A DNA stretch of 49,971 nucleotides. Origin: SAR202 cluster bacterium. GTDB taxonomy: Bacteria > Chloroflexota > Dehalococcoidia > Lucifugimonadales > Lucifugimonadaceae. The stretch is from positions 1 through 49,971 of the forward strand of contig VGZT01000013.1 in the NCBI GenBank assembly GCA_016872495.1, in the 5' to 3' direction. This document shows positions 8,583 to 17,403 of this stretch, one piece after another; within the stretch, counting starts at the first letter, position 1; every line of letters starts with the position of its first letter. The position numbers and the translations under genes are program-made. The notes beneath the pieces were generated by a model that saw nothing but the letters and a program-made list of their open reading frames with translations, had not been told where the DNA came from and searched no databases.

Positions 8583-10652
8583 CTAAGCGCGGCCGGCCGG
8601 AGCGTCGCCCGCGCGCGCCAGTTCCGGTTTGTTGAGCATTTCGACGAACTGCTCCTCGGTGATCGTCCTCACACCCAGCCGGTTGGCGTCATCCAGCTTT
8701 GAGCCCGGCTCAGCCCCGACGACCACGAAGTCCGTCTTCTTCGACACGCTGCCCGAGACCAGCCCGCCCAGGGACTTGATGCGCGACTGCGCTTCGCTGC
8801 GTGTGAAACGTTCCAGGGACCCGGTGACGACGAAGCGTTTTCCGTCGAACGGTCTCGGGCCGGGCCCGACGCGCGGCGCTTCTACGGGATTGACGCCTGC
8901 CGCTACCAGGCGCCCGATCACGTCTTGATTCTCCCGCGCCTCGAACCAATGCGCTACGTTCCGGGCGATCTCCGGGCCGATGCCCTCGACTTCGTCGATC
9001 TGCTCGATCGTCGCCGACTGCAAGCTTGCCAGGGACCCGAACTTTCCCGCCAGGAGCTCTGCCGTTTCGGCGCCAACGTGCGGTATCCCGAGCGCATAGA
9101 GGAGGCGTGCCAGCGGGCGCTGCTGCGCCCCGCGGATAGCCTGGATGAGGTTGTCGACGCTCTTCTCTCCCATCCTGTCGAGCTGGAGCAAGTCTTCCCG
9201 GCGCGCTTCCAGGGCAAATACATCGGCGATGTCATGCACGAGGCCGGCGGCGATCAGTTCGGCAGATAGCTTCACGCCAAGCCCTTCGATGTCCATGGCC
9301 CCCCGCGCAGCGAAATGCTCGAGGAGTCGATGGAACTGGGCCGGGCACTTTGCATTGACGCACCGGACGACCGCCTCTGCCTCGTCGCGCACGGCCGGCT
9401 GTCCACAGCTCGGGCACTCACGCGGCACACGGTACTCGACCGTGCCTGGCGGCCGCTTCTCCAGCACCGGCCCCACCACCTGTGGAATCACTTCGCCGGC
9501 GCGCTGGACGATCACGGTGTCGCCCTGGCGGATGTCCTTGCGGCGGATATCGTCCTCGTTGTGCAGCGTTGCCTGGCTGACCATCACGCCCCCCACGAAC
9601 ACCGGTTCCAGCACGGCGTACGGGTTCAGGCTGCCGGTCCTGCCGACGTTTACGCGGATCTCTTTCAGGACCGTGGTCACCTGTTCCGCTGCGAACTTGA
9701 ACGCGGTGGCCCAGCGGGGCTCGCGCGCGACGTGCCCGAGGCGGAGCGCCACGCGCCGTTCGTCGGCCTTGACCACGATACCGTCGATCCCGAAGTCGAG
9801 CGACTTGCGGAGTTCGACGACCTCATCGAACGCGGCAAGCACCTCGTCGAGCGACTTGGCGCGGCGGGCCCAGGGTGGAGTGTGGAACCCCCACTCCTTC
9901 AACTGCTCAAGGGTGTCCCACTGCGTAGTGGGCAGATCGCCGCCATCAGCGTGGCCAATCGCGTACGCAAAGAAGTCCAGCGGGCGACGCGCCGTCACGC
10001 GCGAGTCGAGCTGGCGCAGCGCCCCGGAGGCCGCATTACGGGGATTCACGTAGAGCGGCTCGCCTTCGACCTCGCGTTCGCGGTTGAGTTGCTCGAACGC
10101 TCCGGCCGGGTAGTAGACCTCGCCCCTCACTTCGACGATGGGTGGGTAGCCGCCGGAGTGAAGGCGAAGCGGGATCGAGCGGATCGTGCGCAGGTTCGCC
10201 GTGACGTCCTCTCCGCGTTCGCCATCGCCACGTGTGCCCCCGCGCACGAACACCCCGTCCTCGTAGGTAAGCGACACCGCCAGTCCATCGATCTTGAGTT
10301 CGCAGATCAGGTCGAAGCCCTTGAGGTCGCCGTAGTCGCAGGCGCGTCGATACCACGCCTCGAGCTCTTCCCTGTCGAAGACGTTGCTCAGACTCAGCAA
10401 CGGGAGCGGGTGAACGACCTCTGCAAAGCCGGACGCGGGCGGTGCACCGACACGGCGCGTCGGTGAATCAGGGACCGCCAGCTCCGGATAGCTAAGCTCC
10501 AGGTCGACGAGTTCCCGGAACATGCGGTCGTACTCGGAATCCGTAACTTCGGGTTTCGCGAGCACGAAGTACAGGTGATTGTGGCGGGAAATCTCTTGCC
10601 GAAGTCGCTCGGCCTTCGCCCTCGTCTCGGCGGAAGCCTGTGAATCGCTCAT
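8583..10652 (-). CDS. ligA: NAD-dependent DNA ligase
   Basis: Seals nicks in duplex DNA during replication and repair using NAD+. The 689-residue protein has every domain in order: N-terminal Ia domain, adenylation domain with KIDG (ELKIDGLAVSL), OB fold, a Cys4 zinc finger (CPSCG...CVNAKCPAQ), helix-hairpin-helix repeats and a C-terminal BRCT domain (FVVTGSLERFTRSEA...GSKLDDANRLG). ATG start at 10652 with GGAAGG just upstream. First gene of the ligA-pth-peptidase operon. Confidence 0.98.
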   Translation of the reverse strand: MSDSQASAETRAKAERLRQEISRHNHLYFVLAKPEVTDSEYDRMFRELVDLELSYPELAVPDSPTRRVGAPPASGFAEVVHPLPLLSLSNVFDREELEAWYRRACDYGDLKGFDLICELKIDGLAVSLTYEDGVFVRGGTRGDGERGEDVTANLRTIRSIPLRLHSGGYPPIVEVRGEVYYPAGAFEQLNREREVEGEPLYVNPRNAASGALRQLDSRVTARRPLDFFAYAIGHADGGDLPTTQWDTLEQLKEWGFHTPPWARRAKSLDEVLAAFDEVVELRKSLDFGIDGIVVKADERRVALRLGHVAREPRWATAFKFAAEQVTTVLKEIRVNVGRTGSLNPYAVLEPVFVGGVMVSQATLHNEDDIRRKDIRQGDTVIVQRAGEVIPQVVGPVLEKRPPGTVEYRVPRECPSCGQPAVRDEAEAVVRCVNAKCPAQFHRLLEHFAARGAMDIEGLGVKLSAELIAAGLVHDIADVFALEARREDLLQLDRMGEKSVDNLIQAIRGAQQRPLARLLYALGIPHVGAETAELLAGKFGSLASLQSATIEQIDEVEGIGPEIARNVAHWFEARENQDVIGRLVAAGVNPVEAPRVGPGPRPFDGKRFVVTGSLERFTRSEAQSRIKSLGGLVSGSVSKKTDFVVVGAEPGSKLDDANRLGVRTITEEQFVEMLNKPELARAGDAPAGRA

Positions 10653-10831
10653 ATCCTTCCGATCGAAAACCGGCGGTAATTTGAACGAGATTCATATACG
10701 AGAACAGATATGGCCAGTATAGCAACGGGCTTCTGCGCTTCCCCCTTGCTCCCGGCGCGCCCGGCGCGGCGACCATATACTCGGAGGTCCGGGGCGAATG
10801 TGCCCCCGGACCAGAAGCGAGCGAGTAGCGC
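10653..10831 (-). promoter_or_regulatory. Divergent ligA/DUF1015 intergenic region
   Basis: On the minus strand a TATACT box lies near 10716-10721, upstream of ligA. Between it and the start sits an imperfect palindrome, CATAT and ATATG separated by CTGTTCTCGT (about 10693-10712). On the plus strand another TATACT lies near 10775-10780 upstream of the DUF1015 gene. No minus-35 box at proper spacing is convincing for either. The assignment rests on the minus-10-like boxes only. Confidence 0.3.
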
Positions 10832-12127
10832 GTGGCAGACGTAAGGCCTTTCAGAGGGATCCGGTACGACGACCGCCAGGCTGGCGCGCTTTCGTCGAAC
10901 CTTGGCCCGACGTACGACATGATCTCGCCCGAGAAACAACGGGAGCTGCTCGACCGCTCGCAGACGAACGTGATCCGGCTGGAGCTGGCGCTCGACGCCG
11001 ACCCCGGCGAGAAGCTGGATGGGCGGTACGACAGCGCCGCTGCGATGCAGGCCAACTGGTTTTCGGCAGGAATCCTAAGGCGCGACGCGGAGCCCTCGAT
11101 GTACGTGATCGAGGAGTCGTTCAACTTCCGGGGCGCCCGGTACCGGCGTTTCGGGCTTCTGGCCGCCGTACGCCTCGAAGACTACGACCGGGGGATCATT
11201 CTGCCGCATGAGTACACGCGCGCCGGGTTCGTAGCCGACCGGCTTCACCTCATGAAGGCGACGCGGGCCAACTTCAGCCCCCTGATGGTCCTGTTCCGTG
11301 AGCCGCCGGGGGCCCCGATCAGCCGTGCGCTGATGGACGTGGTGAGCAACCCGCCGGACGCCAACGGGAATCCGCCGGACATGCCCGCGATTCGGGTCTG
11401 GCGGATTACCGACCCCGAGAGGCTGGCCACCCTGACCGCGGCATTCAAAGACACGAAGTTGTATATCGCCGACGGCCACCACCGCTACGAAGCGGCGCTC
11501 CTTTACCGTATCCAGACTCGGTTCGGGCACCGCGCGCGGTCCGACGAGCCGTCGAACTTCCGCATCATGAACCTGATCGAGATCGGCGACCCGGGGCTCT
11601 TCCTGCTTGGCTACCACCGGCTCGTGTCCAACGCCACCGGCGAGGAGCTGGAGGCGTTGAAGAGGAGGCTGAAGACGCAGTTCGCGCTGCGGCCGTGGCC
11701 GGCGCGGCTCCCACTGGACTCGGAGACGATCGATTCGCAGTTGAACCGAGAGACGCGCTCAACCCTGGTGGTCGGGATCGCCGGCCTTGAAGGCGCCGAC
11801 CTGCACCTGGGCGTCCTTCGCAATCCTGCCCACGCGACCTCCGAACGGGAGTCGTCGGATTACGCCCGGCTCCATACCGAGGTTCTCCGTGAAGTGTTCG
11901 GTGAAGCGCGGGAGCCGCAGGTGATCTCTTACGCGGCCGACCCGGTCGAGGCCATCAAGAACGTCAAGGCAGGGCGGCGCCAGCTGGCCTTCATCATGCG
12001 GGCCCTGAGCTCGTCGCAGTTTGAAGGCGTGGTGAGCCAGGGCCAGCGGTTGCCGCCCAAGTCGACCTACTTCTACCCGAAACTGCCCGCGGGCGTTGTC
12101 ATGCAGAGCCTGGACGGCGTGCTCTAG
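10832..12127 (+). CDS. DUF1015 family protein
   Basis: A 431-residue cytosolic protein of the DUF1015 family, recognisable from the N-terminal ADVRPFRGIRYD, an internal ILPHEYTRAG segment and IADGHHRYEAAL. The conserved His residues of DGHHRYE suggest a metal or phosphate site. Members are often encoded near serine, glycine or hydroxyacid metabolism genes; the biochemical function is not established. The start is GTG at 10832. It converges with the alcohol dehydrogenase, with only 19 bp between the two stop codons. Confidence 0.88.
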   Translation: MADVRPFRGIRYDDRQAGALSSNLGPTYDMISPEKQRELLDRSQTNVIRLELALDADPGEKLDGRYDSAAAMQANWFSAGILRRDAEPSMYVIEESFNFRGARYRRFGLLAAVRLEDYDRGIILPHEYTRAGFVADRLHLMKATRANFSPLMVLFREPPGAPISRALMDVVSNPPDANGNPPDMPAIRVWRITDPERLATLTAAFKDTKLYIADGHHRYEAALLYRIQTRFGHRARSDEPSNFRIMNLIEIGDPGLFLLGYHRLVSNATGEELEALKRRLKTQFALRPWPARLPLDSETIDSQLNRETRSTLVVGIAGLEGADLHLGVLRNPAHATSERESSDYARLHTEVLREVFGEAREPQVISYAADPVEAIKNVKAGRRQLAFIMRALSSSQFEGVVSQGQRLPPKSTYFYPKLPAGVVMQSLDGVL

Positions 12128-12146
12128 GCGCCGCCGGGGCTCCCGC

Positions 12147-13238
12147 CTAAGGCTTGATGATCGTCCTGGCGACGGTCCCCGAGAGCATGTCCTGGAACGC
12201 CTCGTTGATCTCCGTCAGGGGCCGGAACCGGGTTTGCAGCTCATCCAGCTTCAACCGTCCCTGCAGGTACAGCTCGATGAACCAGGGGAAGTCGTGGCGG
12301 GGTCGCCCGGTGCCTGCCGATGACCCGATCAGCTTGCGGTCGAGGAACAGTGGGCGCATCGGGATCGTGACCTCGCCGTCGGTCGGCGGTACGCCCACCA
12401 TGCACGCGGTGCCGCCGGCGCACACCGATTCGAACGCCTGCCTGACAGTAGCGGGCTTGCCAATCACCTCGAAGGCGTAGTCGACGCCGCCATCGGTCAT
12501 GTCGACAATCGCCTTGACGGGGTCGGTCTCGGAAGCCAGCACGGTGTCCGTGGCCCCGAACATTTTTGCGAATTTGAACTTCGAGGCCGCGATGTCGACC
12601 GCGATGATCCGGGACGCGCCGGCGATCACGGCGCCCTGGATCACGTTCAGGCCGACGCCGCCACAACCGTACACCGCGACCGTCGACCCCGGCTTTACCT
12701 CGGCGGTGTTCACGACCGCACCCACTCCGGTGACGACCGCGCAGCCGATCGAAGCGAGCTTCTCGATTGGCACGTCGTCGCGCACTTTCACGAGCGTCCA
12801 TTCGGGGACCACGGTGTACTGAGAGAAGGTGGCAAGGCCGTGAAAGAGGGGAGTGCCGTCGGCCTTCGAAAAGCGCTGTGTACCGTCGACCATGAAGCCG
12901 GGCTTCGCCTTGATGCCGTTGCACAGGTTGGGGCGGTTCGTCGAGCAGTACTTGCACTTCCCGCACATTGGACGGATCGCGAAGACGACGTTGTCGCCGG
13001 CCTTGAAGGCCGTGACGTTCGGGCCGACCTTTTCGACGACGCCGGCGGCCTCATGGCCCATTACGAGCGGCACGGCTGCCGCTTTCGTGTGACCGTCGAC
13101 CGCGTGGTAGTCGCTGTGGCAGGCGCCGGTGGCGGCAACCCGGACGAGTACCTCGCCCGACTTCGGGTCGCTCAAGTTCACTTCCTCGACCCTGATGGGC
13201 TGTCTTGGGGCGTAGAAAACGGCAGCCATGGTTCGCAT
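12147..13238 (-). CDS. Zinc-dependent alcohol dehydrogenase, class III-like
   Basis: A 363-residue medium-chain dehydrogenase. Catalytic zinc ligands lie in TGACHSDYH and MGHEAAGVVEKVG; the structural zinc site is the four-Cys lobe CGKCKYCSTNRPNLC. The NAD-binding fold has GCGGVGLNVIQGA. The four-Cys lobe and overall pattern are closest to class III or thiol/NDMA-type alcohol dehydrogenases; the true substrate is unknown. I chose ATG at 13238 because CAGGAG lies nine bases upstream; an in-frame start at 13280 would add 14 unconserved residues. The IS5-family relic begins about 40 bp upstream. Confidence 0.92.
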   Translation of the reverse strand: MRTMAAVFYAPRQPIRVEEVNLSDPKSGEVLVRVAATGACHSDYHAVDGHTKAAAVPLVMGHEAAGVVEKVGPNVTAFKAGDNVVFAIRPMCGKCKYCSTNRPNLCNGIKAKPGFMVDGTQRFSKADGTPLFHGLATFSQYTVVPEWTLVKVRDDVPIEKLASIGCAVVTGVGAVVNTAEVKPGSTVAVYGCGGVGLNVIQGAVIAGASRIIAVDIAASKFKFAKMFGATDTVLASETDPVKAIVDMTDGGVDYAFEVIGKPATVRQAFESVCAGGTACMVGVPPTDGEVTIPMRPLFLDRKLIGSSAGTGRPRHDFPWFIELYLQGRLKLDELQTRFRPLTEINEAFQDMLSGTVARTIIKP

Positions 13239-13280
13239 CAGATAGCGCTCCTGACAACGTTTTTTGGCGACGGGCCACAA

Positions 13281-13990
13281 TCAGGCGCAGGGATGATACC
13301 GCGAAGGGACCAGGCGCCCCGCCTGAGCCATGGCCGTTCGACAATCAGGCGCTCCAGGTGTAGCCGGCTGCCTGTCGTACTTCCGCTGGATGAGCCGGTT
13401 CGATCCCGGCGGCCCGGCGGCTTCGGCGCCCTGGTCCTGTACAGGCTCCAGGACCTCGCCGGAGTCATATCCCTGGTCCGCGATCACAGTCCGCGAGCAC
13501 GCCGGTGGCCTTTATCCCGCGCAGCAATGGCAGAGCTGCTCTACATCTGGAGCCTCGCCCACGGCGGGGATGAAGCGTGCATGCTGACCTGCGGCATCGA
13601 CCGCCAAGTGGATCTTTGTGGTTAATCCACCCCTGGAACGCCCCAGAGCCTGGTTTGGCGCCCCCCTTTTCCACTGGCAGGCTGCCGGTGGGCACGGACG
13701 AGCTTGGAGTCGGTCATGACCCACGAATTCTTCGGGTCTTCCAGCAGGACCTTGAAGATCCTCGCCAGGATTCCGGCCTTCGCCCAGCGTGTAAACCGTT
13801 TGTGCGTACTCTTCCAGTTGCCGTACTCAGCCGGCATGTCCTTCCAGCGTGCGCCGCTCCGCAGCACCCAGAGCACGCCATTTACGAAGGCGCGGTTGTC
13901 CTTTGCCGTCACCCCAACATGTCCTGGCCGCCCCGGCAGGAACCCCTCGATCTTGCGCCACTGCGTTGCACTCAGCTCGTACCGCTTCAT
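13281..13990 (-). pseudogene. IS5-family transposase, frameshifted and truncated
   Basis: Three reading frames together give a DDE transposase. The first (13990-13622) starts MKRYELSATQWRKIEGFLPG and reaches the first catalytic Asp in MTDSKLVRAH. The second (about 13724-13512) continues with ALGRSRGGLTTKIHLAVDA. The third (13487-13281) holds IADQGYDSGEV with the second Asp and a PPGSNRLIQRKYDRQ segment. The first frame change could be the programmed frameshift common in IS427-type elements; the second is not expected. The C-terminal domain carrying the catalytic Glu is incomplete. Probably inactive. Confidence 0.88.
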
Positions 13991-14090
13991 ATGGACCCCA
14001 CAAGCTGGAGGCCTGCAACCTGCTATTCCCTGCCTCGGGCCAGCATCGTGGCCTGGCCGCAGGTTTCTCTCAATTGTCGATTGGCCCTAG
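13281..14090 (-). mobile_element. Decayed IS5-family insertion sequence (IS427-like)
   Basis: Transposase remnants cover 13281-13990. The 100 bp upstream of them (13991-14090) is the element's 5' end, starting CTAG-GGCCAATCGACA when read on the minus strand. The 5' end is nearly identical over about 90 bp to the miniature element at 39970-40086. The expected matching end downstream of the transposase is not intact. A diverged GGGCCACAATC at 13272-13282 may be its remnant, but I cannot be sure. The CTAG at 14087-14090 contains the stop codon of the peroxiredoxin gene. Confidence 0.85.
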
Positions 14091-14800
14091 TTGGTAACCG
14101 CCTTGAGTTGTTCGATGATAGTGGCGGCCGCGACGTGTTCTGAGTAGCGCTTTCCGATGAAACTCCACTTGAGCTGGCCGTCCTTGCCCACGATGAAGGT
14201 GGAGGTCGATGCCAGGCCGTCGCCATGGAGATTGAAGACCCCGTACTTCCTGGGGACTGCCGAATCGCCGCTCGTATAGGCGATGTGGAAGGGCGCGCCG
14301 AACTGCTTGACCGCGTGTTCCGCCCCGGTCAGGTCATCGGTGGATACTGCGATGACCTCGGCGTGAAGCGCTTCGATCTGTTCGTACTGGTCTCGCAGCT
14401 GCACGAGCTGCTGGCGGCAGGAGGTTCACCACCAGGCACGGTAGAAGACCAGGACGACGTTCTTCTGGCCCAGGTACTGGCTCAGGGCGACTTCGCCACC
14501 CTGCGCGTCGGGGAGCTTGAAATCGTGCAGCCCCGGGCCGAGTTGCGTGGCTGGCGGGGCGGCCGGGACCGTCGCGGCAGGAGCGCTGACCGGAGCCGTG
14601 GTGGGTGCCGCCGTGGCCGCCGGTGGCGAGGTCGGGGGTGGGGTCGCGGTCGCGATCGTTACCGGCCGGGACGCTACCTGCGTCGCGGTCGGAACCGCTT
14701 CGCCGGCGCACGCCAGGACCAGCGCGCTCGCGGCGGCCGCGGCTACGGCCCTGAGCCGGACCGGAGAGCGCCTGGGCACTGCCGTGCAAGCGGAACGCAT
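14087..14800 (-). CDS. Selenocysteine-containing lipoprotein peroxiredoxin (candidate)
   Basis: Read through an in-frame TGA at 14426-14428, this is a 237-residue AhpC/TSA-type peroxiredoxin. The N-terminus is a lipoprotein signal (LVLAC) followed by a Pro/Ala/Thr-rich linker to about residue 85, so the enzyme should sit outside the membrane, lipid-anchored. The active site reads VLVFYRAWW-U-TSCRQQLVQLRD: the TGA (residue 125) falls where relatives have the peroxidatic Cys in FYRGxWCxxC, giving a UxxC motif. The thioredoxin-fold remainder is intact in the same frame (VIAVSTDD, FNLHGDGLASTSTFIVG). A 6-bp stem with a CGUGC loop lies 15-31 nt after the UGA. ATG at 14800 has GGAGGGG upstream. The alternative is a simple nonsense mutation. 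Requires selA, selB and selC elsewhere in the genome. Confidence 0.82.
14395..14411 (-). promoter_or_regulatory. Candidate bacterial SECIS hairpin
   Basis: On the minus-strand mRNA, bases 15-31 after the UGA form a perfect 6-bp stem, GCAGCU with AGCUGC, closing a 5-nt loop CGUGC. A G is the second loop base, followed by U, as bacterial SECIS elements usually require. The loop distance from UGA (21 nt) is within the usual bacterial range. The stem overlaps codons for QLVQL and could partly reflect coding constraint. Confidence 0.6.
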
Positions 14801-14877
14801 GTCCCCTCCGTTCGACGCCGCCCCGTGTTGCGGCCGGCAATACCTCTGGTACGGCGCCGGGGTGGCGGCGGATGTAC

Positions 14878-16014
14878 CTAGCGGCCGGCCCGCATGGCCG
14901 CAATCGACTTGCCGATCGCCTCGAGGGCGCTGTCCACGTGGTTCGTTTCAACCCAGCCCATGTGACCGACCCTGACGATCTTCCCGGTCATCTGTCCCTG
15001 GCCGCCGCCGATTACCGCTCCGTAGTTCTTGCGCACGCGGGCGACCAGCGCCTTCCCGTCGATCCCATCCGGCACGCGGATCGCGGTCACGGTATCGGAC
15101 GCGAATCGGCGCTCCGGAAACAGTTTCAATCCGAGCTTTTCGGCGCCATTGCGGCACCGGTCCGCGGTCCGGTGGTGACGTTCGAATACGCTCTCGATCC
15201 CTTCGTCGACGATCCGCTGCAGGGACACCTCGAGCGCGTACATGGCCGGCAGGCAGGGCGTGAACGGCGGCTGGCCGATCTTCAGGAAGTCGCGGTACTG
15301 CGCGACGTCGTAGTAGTACTTCGGCATGCGAGCCGTCTGGTACGCCTTCCAGGCGCCGGCGCTGAATGTGATCATCGCGATCCCCGGAGGCGCGATCCAG
15401 GCCTTCTGCGAGGCCGTTGCCACGACATCGATGCCCCAGGCGTCGACTGCGATCGGCATGGCGGCCGCGCTCGACACGGCGTCGACCAGCACAAGAGCGC
15501 CTGAGTTCTCCTTCACGGCATGCGCGATGTCTTTCAGCGGATTCGCGACGCCCGTCGAGCTCTCGTTGTGCGTCACGATCACGGCCCGTACGTCTTTTTC
15601 GGCCTTTAGCTTTGCCTTCAGCGCAAAAACATCAACCGGCTGACCCGCAGGGAACTGCATCGCGACTACGTTCGCGCCGTACGCCTTCGCGATGTCGCCG
15701 AACCGGTCGCCAAAAAACCCGATCGTCAGCGACAGCACCTTGTCGCCCGGCGACAGCGTGTTGACGATTGCCGCTTCCATCGCCCCGGTGCCGGAGGACG
15801 TAATGAAATAGGCGTCGCCCGCGGTCATGAAGACGGTCTTCAGGTTGGCGGTCATGCGCGCCAGCATGTCGGCGTACTCAGGCCCGCGATGGTTCATCAT
15901 CTGGGTGCCCACCGCCTCGAGGATGTCGTCCGGGAGCGGGACCGGTCCGGGGATGCGGAGGTTCTCACCCGCCAGCCGTGCGGCGGTGGTCTTATTGCTG
16001 GTCTGCGATGCCAT
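14878..16014 (-). CDS. Class V aminotransferase (serine/alanine-glyoxylate type)
   Basis: A 378-residue PLP enzyme of fold type I, close to serine-glyoxylate and alanine-glyoxylate aminotransferases. The N-terminal substrate region reads RIPGPVPLPDDI and MNHRGPEY. The PLP Lys is in TASQKAWIAPPGIAMI, with the family's SQK...PPG spacing. VDAVSSAAAMPIAVD holds the PLP-ring Asp. It probably moves the amino group of serine or alanine to glyoxylate or a similar keto acid, consistent with the hydroxyacid genes elsewhere in the window. ATG start at 16014. It precedes the peroxiredoxin gene by about 77 bp on the same strand. Confidence 0.9.
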   Translation of the reverse strand: MASQTSNKTTAARLAGENLRIPGPVPLPDDILEAVGTQMMNHRGPEYADMLARMTANLKTVFMTAGDAYFITSSGTGAMEAAIVNTLSPGDKVLSLTIGFFGDRFGDIAKAYGANVVAMQFPAGQPVDVFALKAKLKAEKDVRAVIVTHNESSTGVANPLKDIAHAVKENSGALVLVDAVSSAAAMPIAVDAWGIDVVATASQKAWIAPPGIAMITFSAGAWKAYQTARMPKYYYDVAQYRDFLKIGQPPFTPCLPAMYALEVSLQRIVDEGIESVFERHHRTADRCRNGAEKLGLKLFPERRFASDTVTAIRVPDGIDGKALVARVRKNYGAVIGGGQGQMTGKIVRVGHMGWVETNHVDSALEAIGKSIAAMRAGR

Positions 16015-16076
16015 TAGGCGTTCTCTTTCATGAAGTTGCCGGAAGGAGCGTCCAGTTTACGCCCGGCTTGCCGCAC

Positions 16077-17387
16077 CTAAGCCAGGTTCACGAGCCGGTA
16101 TGTCCTGGCGCCCCGCCTCAGGATTATCACGCGACCTTCGATCAGGTGTGAAACGCGGACGGGGAACCTGGGATCGTCGATCCTCAGGTCGTTAAGGTAA
16201 GCGCCTCCCTGGTCGACGAGACGGCGGGCCTCGGCGTTCGAAGCGCATAGCCCGGCCAAGACCGCGAAGCGATCGAACGGCGTTCCTTCGCCTTCGAGCA
16301 GCGACCGCGCGATCTGGGCCCGCGGCGCGCCACCGAGCACGTCCTCGATCTGCTCCGCGCTCAGGCCGGCCACGGAGCCCCCGAACAGCGCGTTGGTCGC
16401 CTTTTCCGCCTCTTCTAGCCCATCCTGACCGTGGACTGCGACCGTCACCGCGCGCGCCAGGGTTCGCTGGGCCACCCGCTTCTTGGGTTCCAACCGGACC
16501 GCCTCCTCAAGATCGGCGATCTCCGACTGGCCGAGGAACGTGAACCATCGCAGGTACTTGCCCATGTCGCGGTCGTCCGAGTTCAGCCAGTACTGGTAGA
16601 AGCGGTAAGGCGAGGTCAACGCGCGGTTCAGCCAGATGTTCTGACCCTGCGACTTTCCGAACTTCTCGCCGCTGGCGCTTGTCAGCAGCGGGTAGACCAG
16701 GCCGTGGGGTTCGCCGCGCCGGTAACCGGTGACCGCGCCGGATGCGGCAGTGACCGGCTCGACGCGCTTGATAAGGTCGACTCCGGCCAGGATGTTGCCC
16801 CACTGGTCGGACCCGCCCAGTTGCAGCCGGCAGCCATGGTCCCGGTACAGCGCCAGGTAGTCGTACGCCTGGAGCAGCATGTAGCTGAACTCGGTAAACG
16901 AGACCCCGGACTCCCTGCCGAGACGAGCGCTGACCGATTCCTTCCCGAGCATGTAGTTGACCGTGAAGTGCTTCCCGGTGTCGCGCAGGAAGTCGATCAG
17001 GTTCAGGTCAAGCAGCCAGTCGCCATTGTTGATCAGGCGTGCGGGATTAGTGGTGGTCTCGAAGTCGAGAAATCGGCCGAGCTGCGCCCGGATGCCGGCG
17101 ACGTTCCGGGCGATCGTGTCCCGGTTGAGGAGCAGCCGTTCCTCGGAGCGGCCGCTGGGGTCTCCGATCATGCCGGTCCCGCCGCCTACGATCGCGATCG
17201 GGGAGTGCCCGTGCTTCTGGAGGCGGGCCAGCGCCATGATCGGGATGAGATGTCCCATGTGCAGGCTGCTGGCCGTTGGGTCGAAGCCCGTGTAGCACGT
17301 GATCTTCTCGCTCGCGAGCATCTCTTCGGCGCCCGGGGTGGCGTCGAAGATCATGCCGCGCCATTTCAACTCTTCGAATACGTTCAT
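16077..17387 (-). CDS. tyrS: Tyrosyl-tRNA synthetase
   Basis: Charges tRNA-Tyr. The 436-residue product has the class I HIGH-type motif in TASSLHMGHLIPIMALARLQ and the KMSKS-type loop as KFGKSQGQN, plus a C-terminal S4-like RNA-binding domain (ARRLVDQGGAYLNDLRI). The ATG at 17387 begins MNVFEELKWRGMI, the expected family start; a longer frame to 17474 would overlap ribF. It follows ribF by 16 bp and is probably cotranscribed with it. Confidence 0.97.
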   Translation of the reverse strand: MNVFEELKWRGMIFDATPGAEEMLASEKITCYTGFDPTASSLHMGHLIPIMALARLQKHGHSPIAIVGGGTGMIGDPSGRSEERLLLNRDTIARNVAGIRAQLGRFLDFETTTNPARLINNGDWLLDLNLIDFLRDTGKHFTVNYMLGKESVSARLGRESGVSFTEFSYMLLQAYDYLALYRDHGCRLQLGGSDQWGNILAGVDLIKRVEPVTAASGAVTGYRRGEPHGLVYPLLTSASGEKFGKSQGQNIWLNRALTSPYRFYQYWLNSDDRDMGKYLRWFTFLGQSEIADLEEAVRLEPKKRVAQRTLARAVTVAVHGQDGLEEAEKATNALFGGSVAGLSAEQIEDVLGGAPRAQIARSLLEGEGTPFDRFAVLAGLCASNAEARRLVDQGGAYLNDLRIDDPRFPVRVSHLIEGRVIILRRGARTYRLVNLA

Positions 17388-17403
17388 GTCTTGCCAGACA
17401 TTG

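Noticed and set aside
9315-10466. Long plus-strand open frame inside ligA
   Set aside because: Lies wholly within the conserved DNA ligase gene on the other strand and shows no recognisable motifs.
13277-13352. 12-bp direct repeat ACAATCAGGCGC (13277-13288 and 13341-13352) as IS boundary
   Set aside because: One copy lies inside transposase coding sequence and neither copy is next to a matching terminal repeat; likely chance or a small internal duplication.
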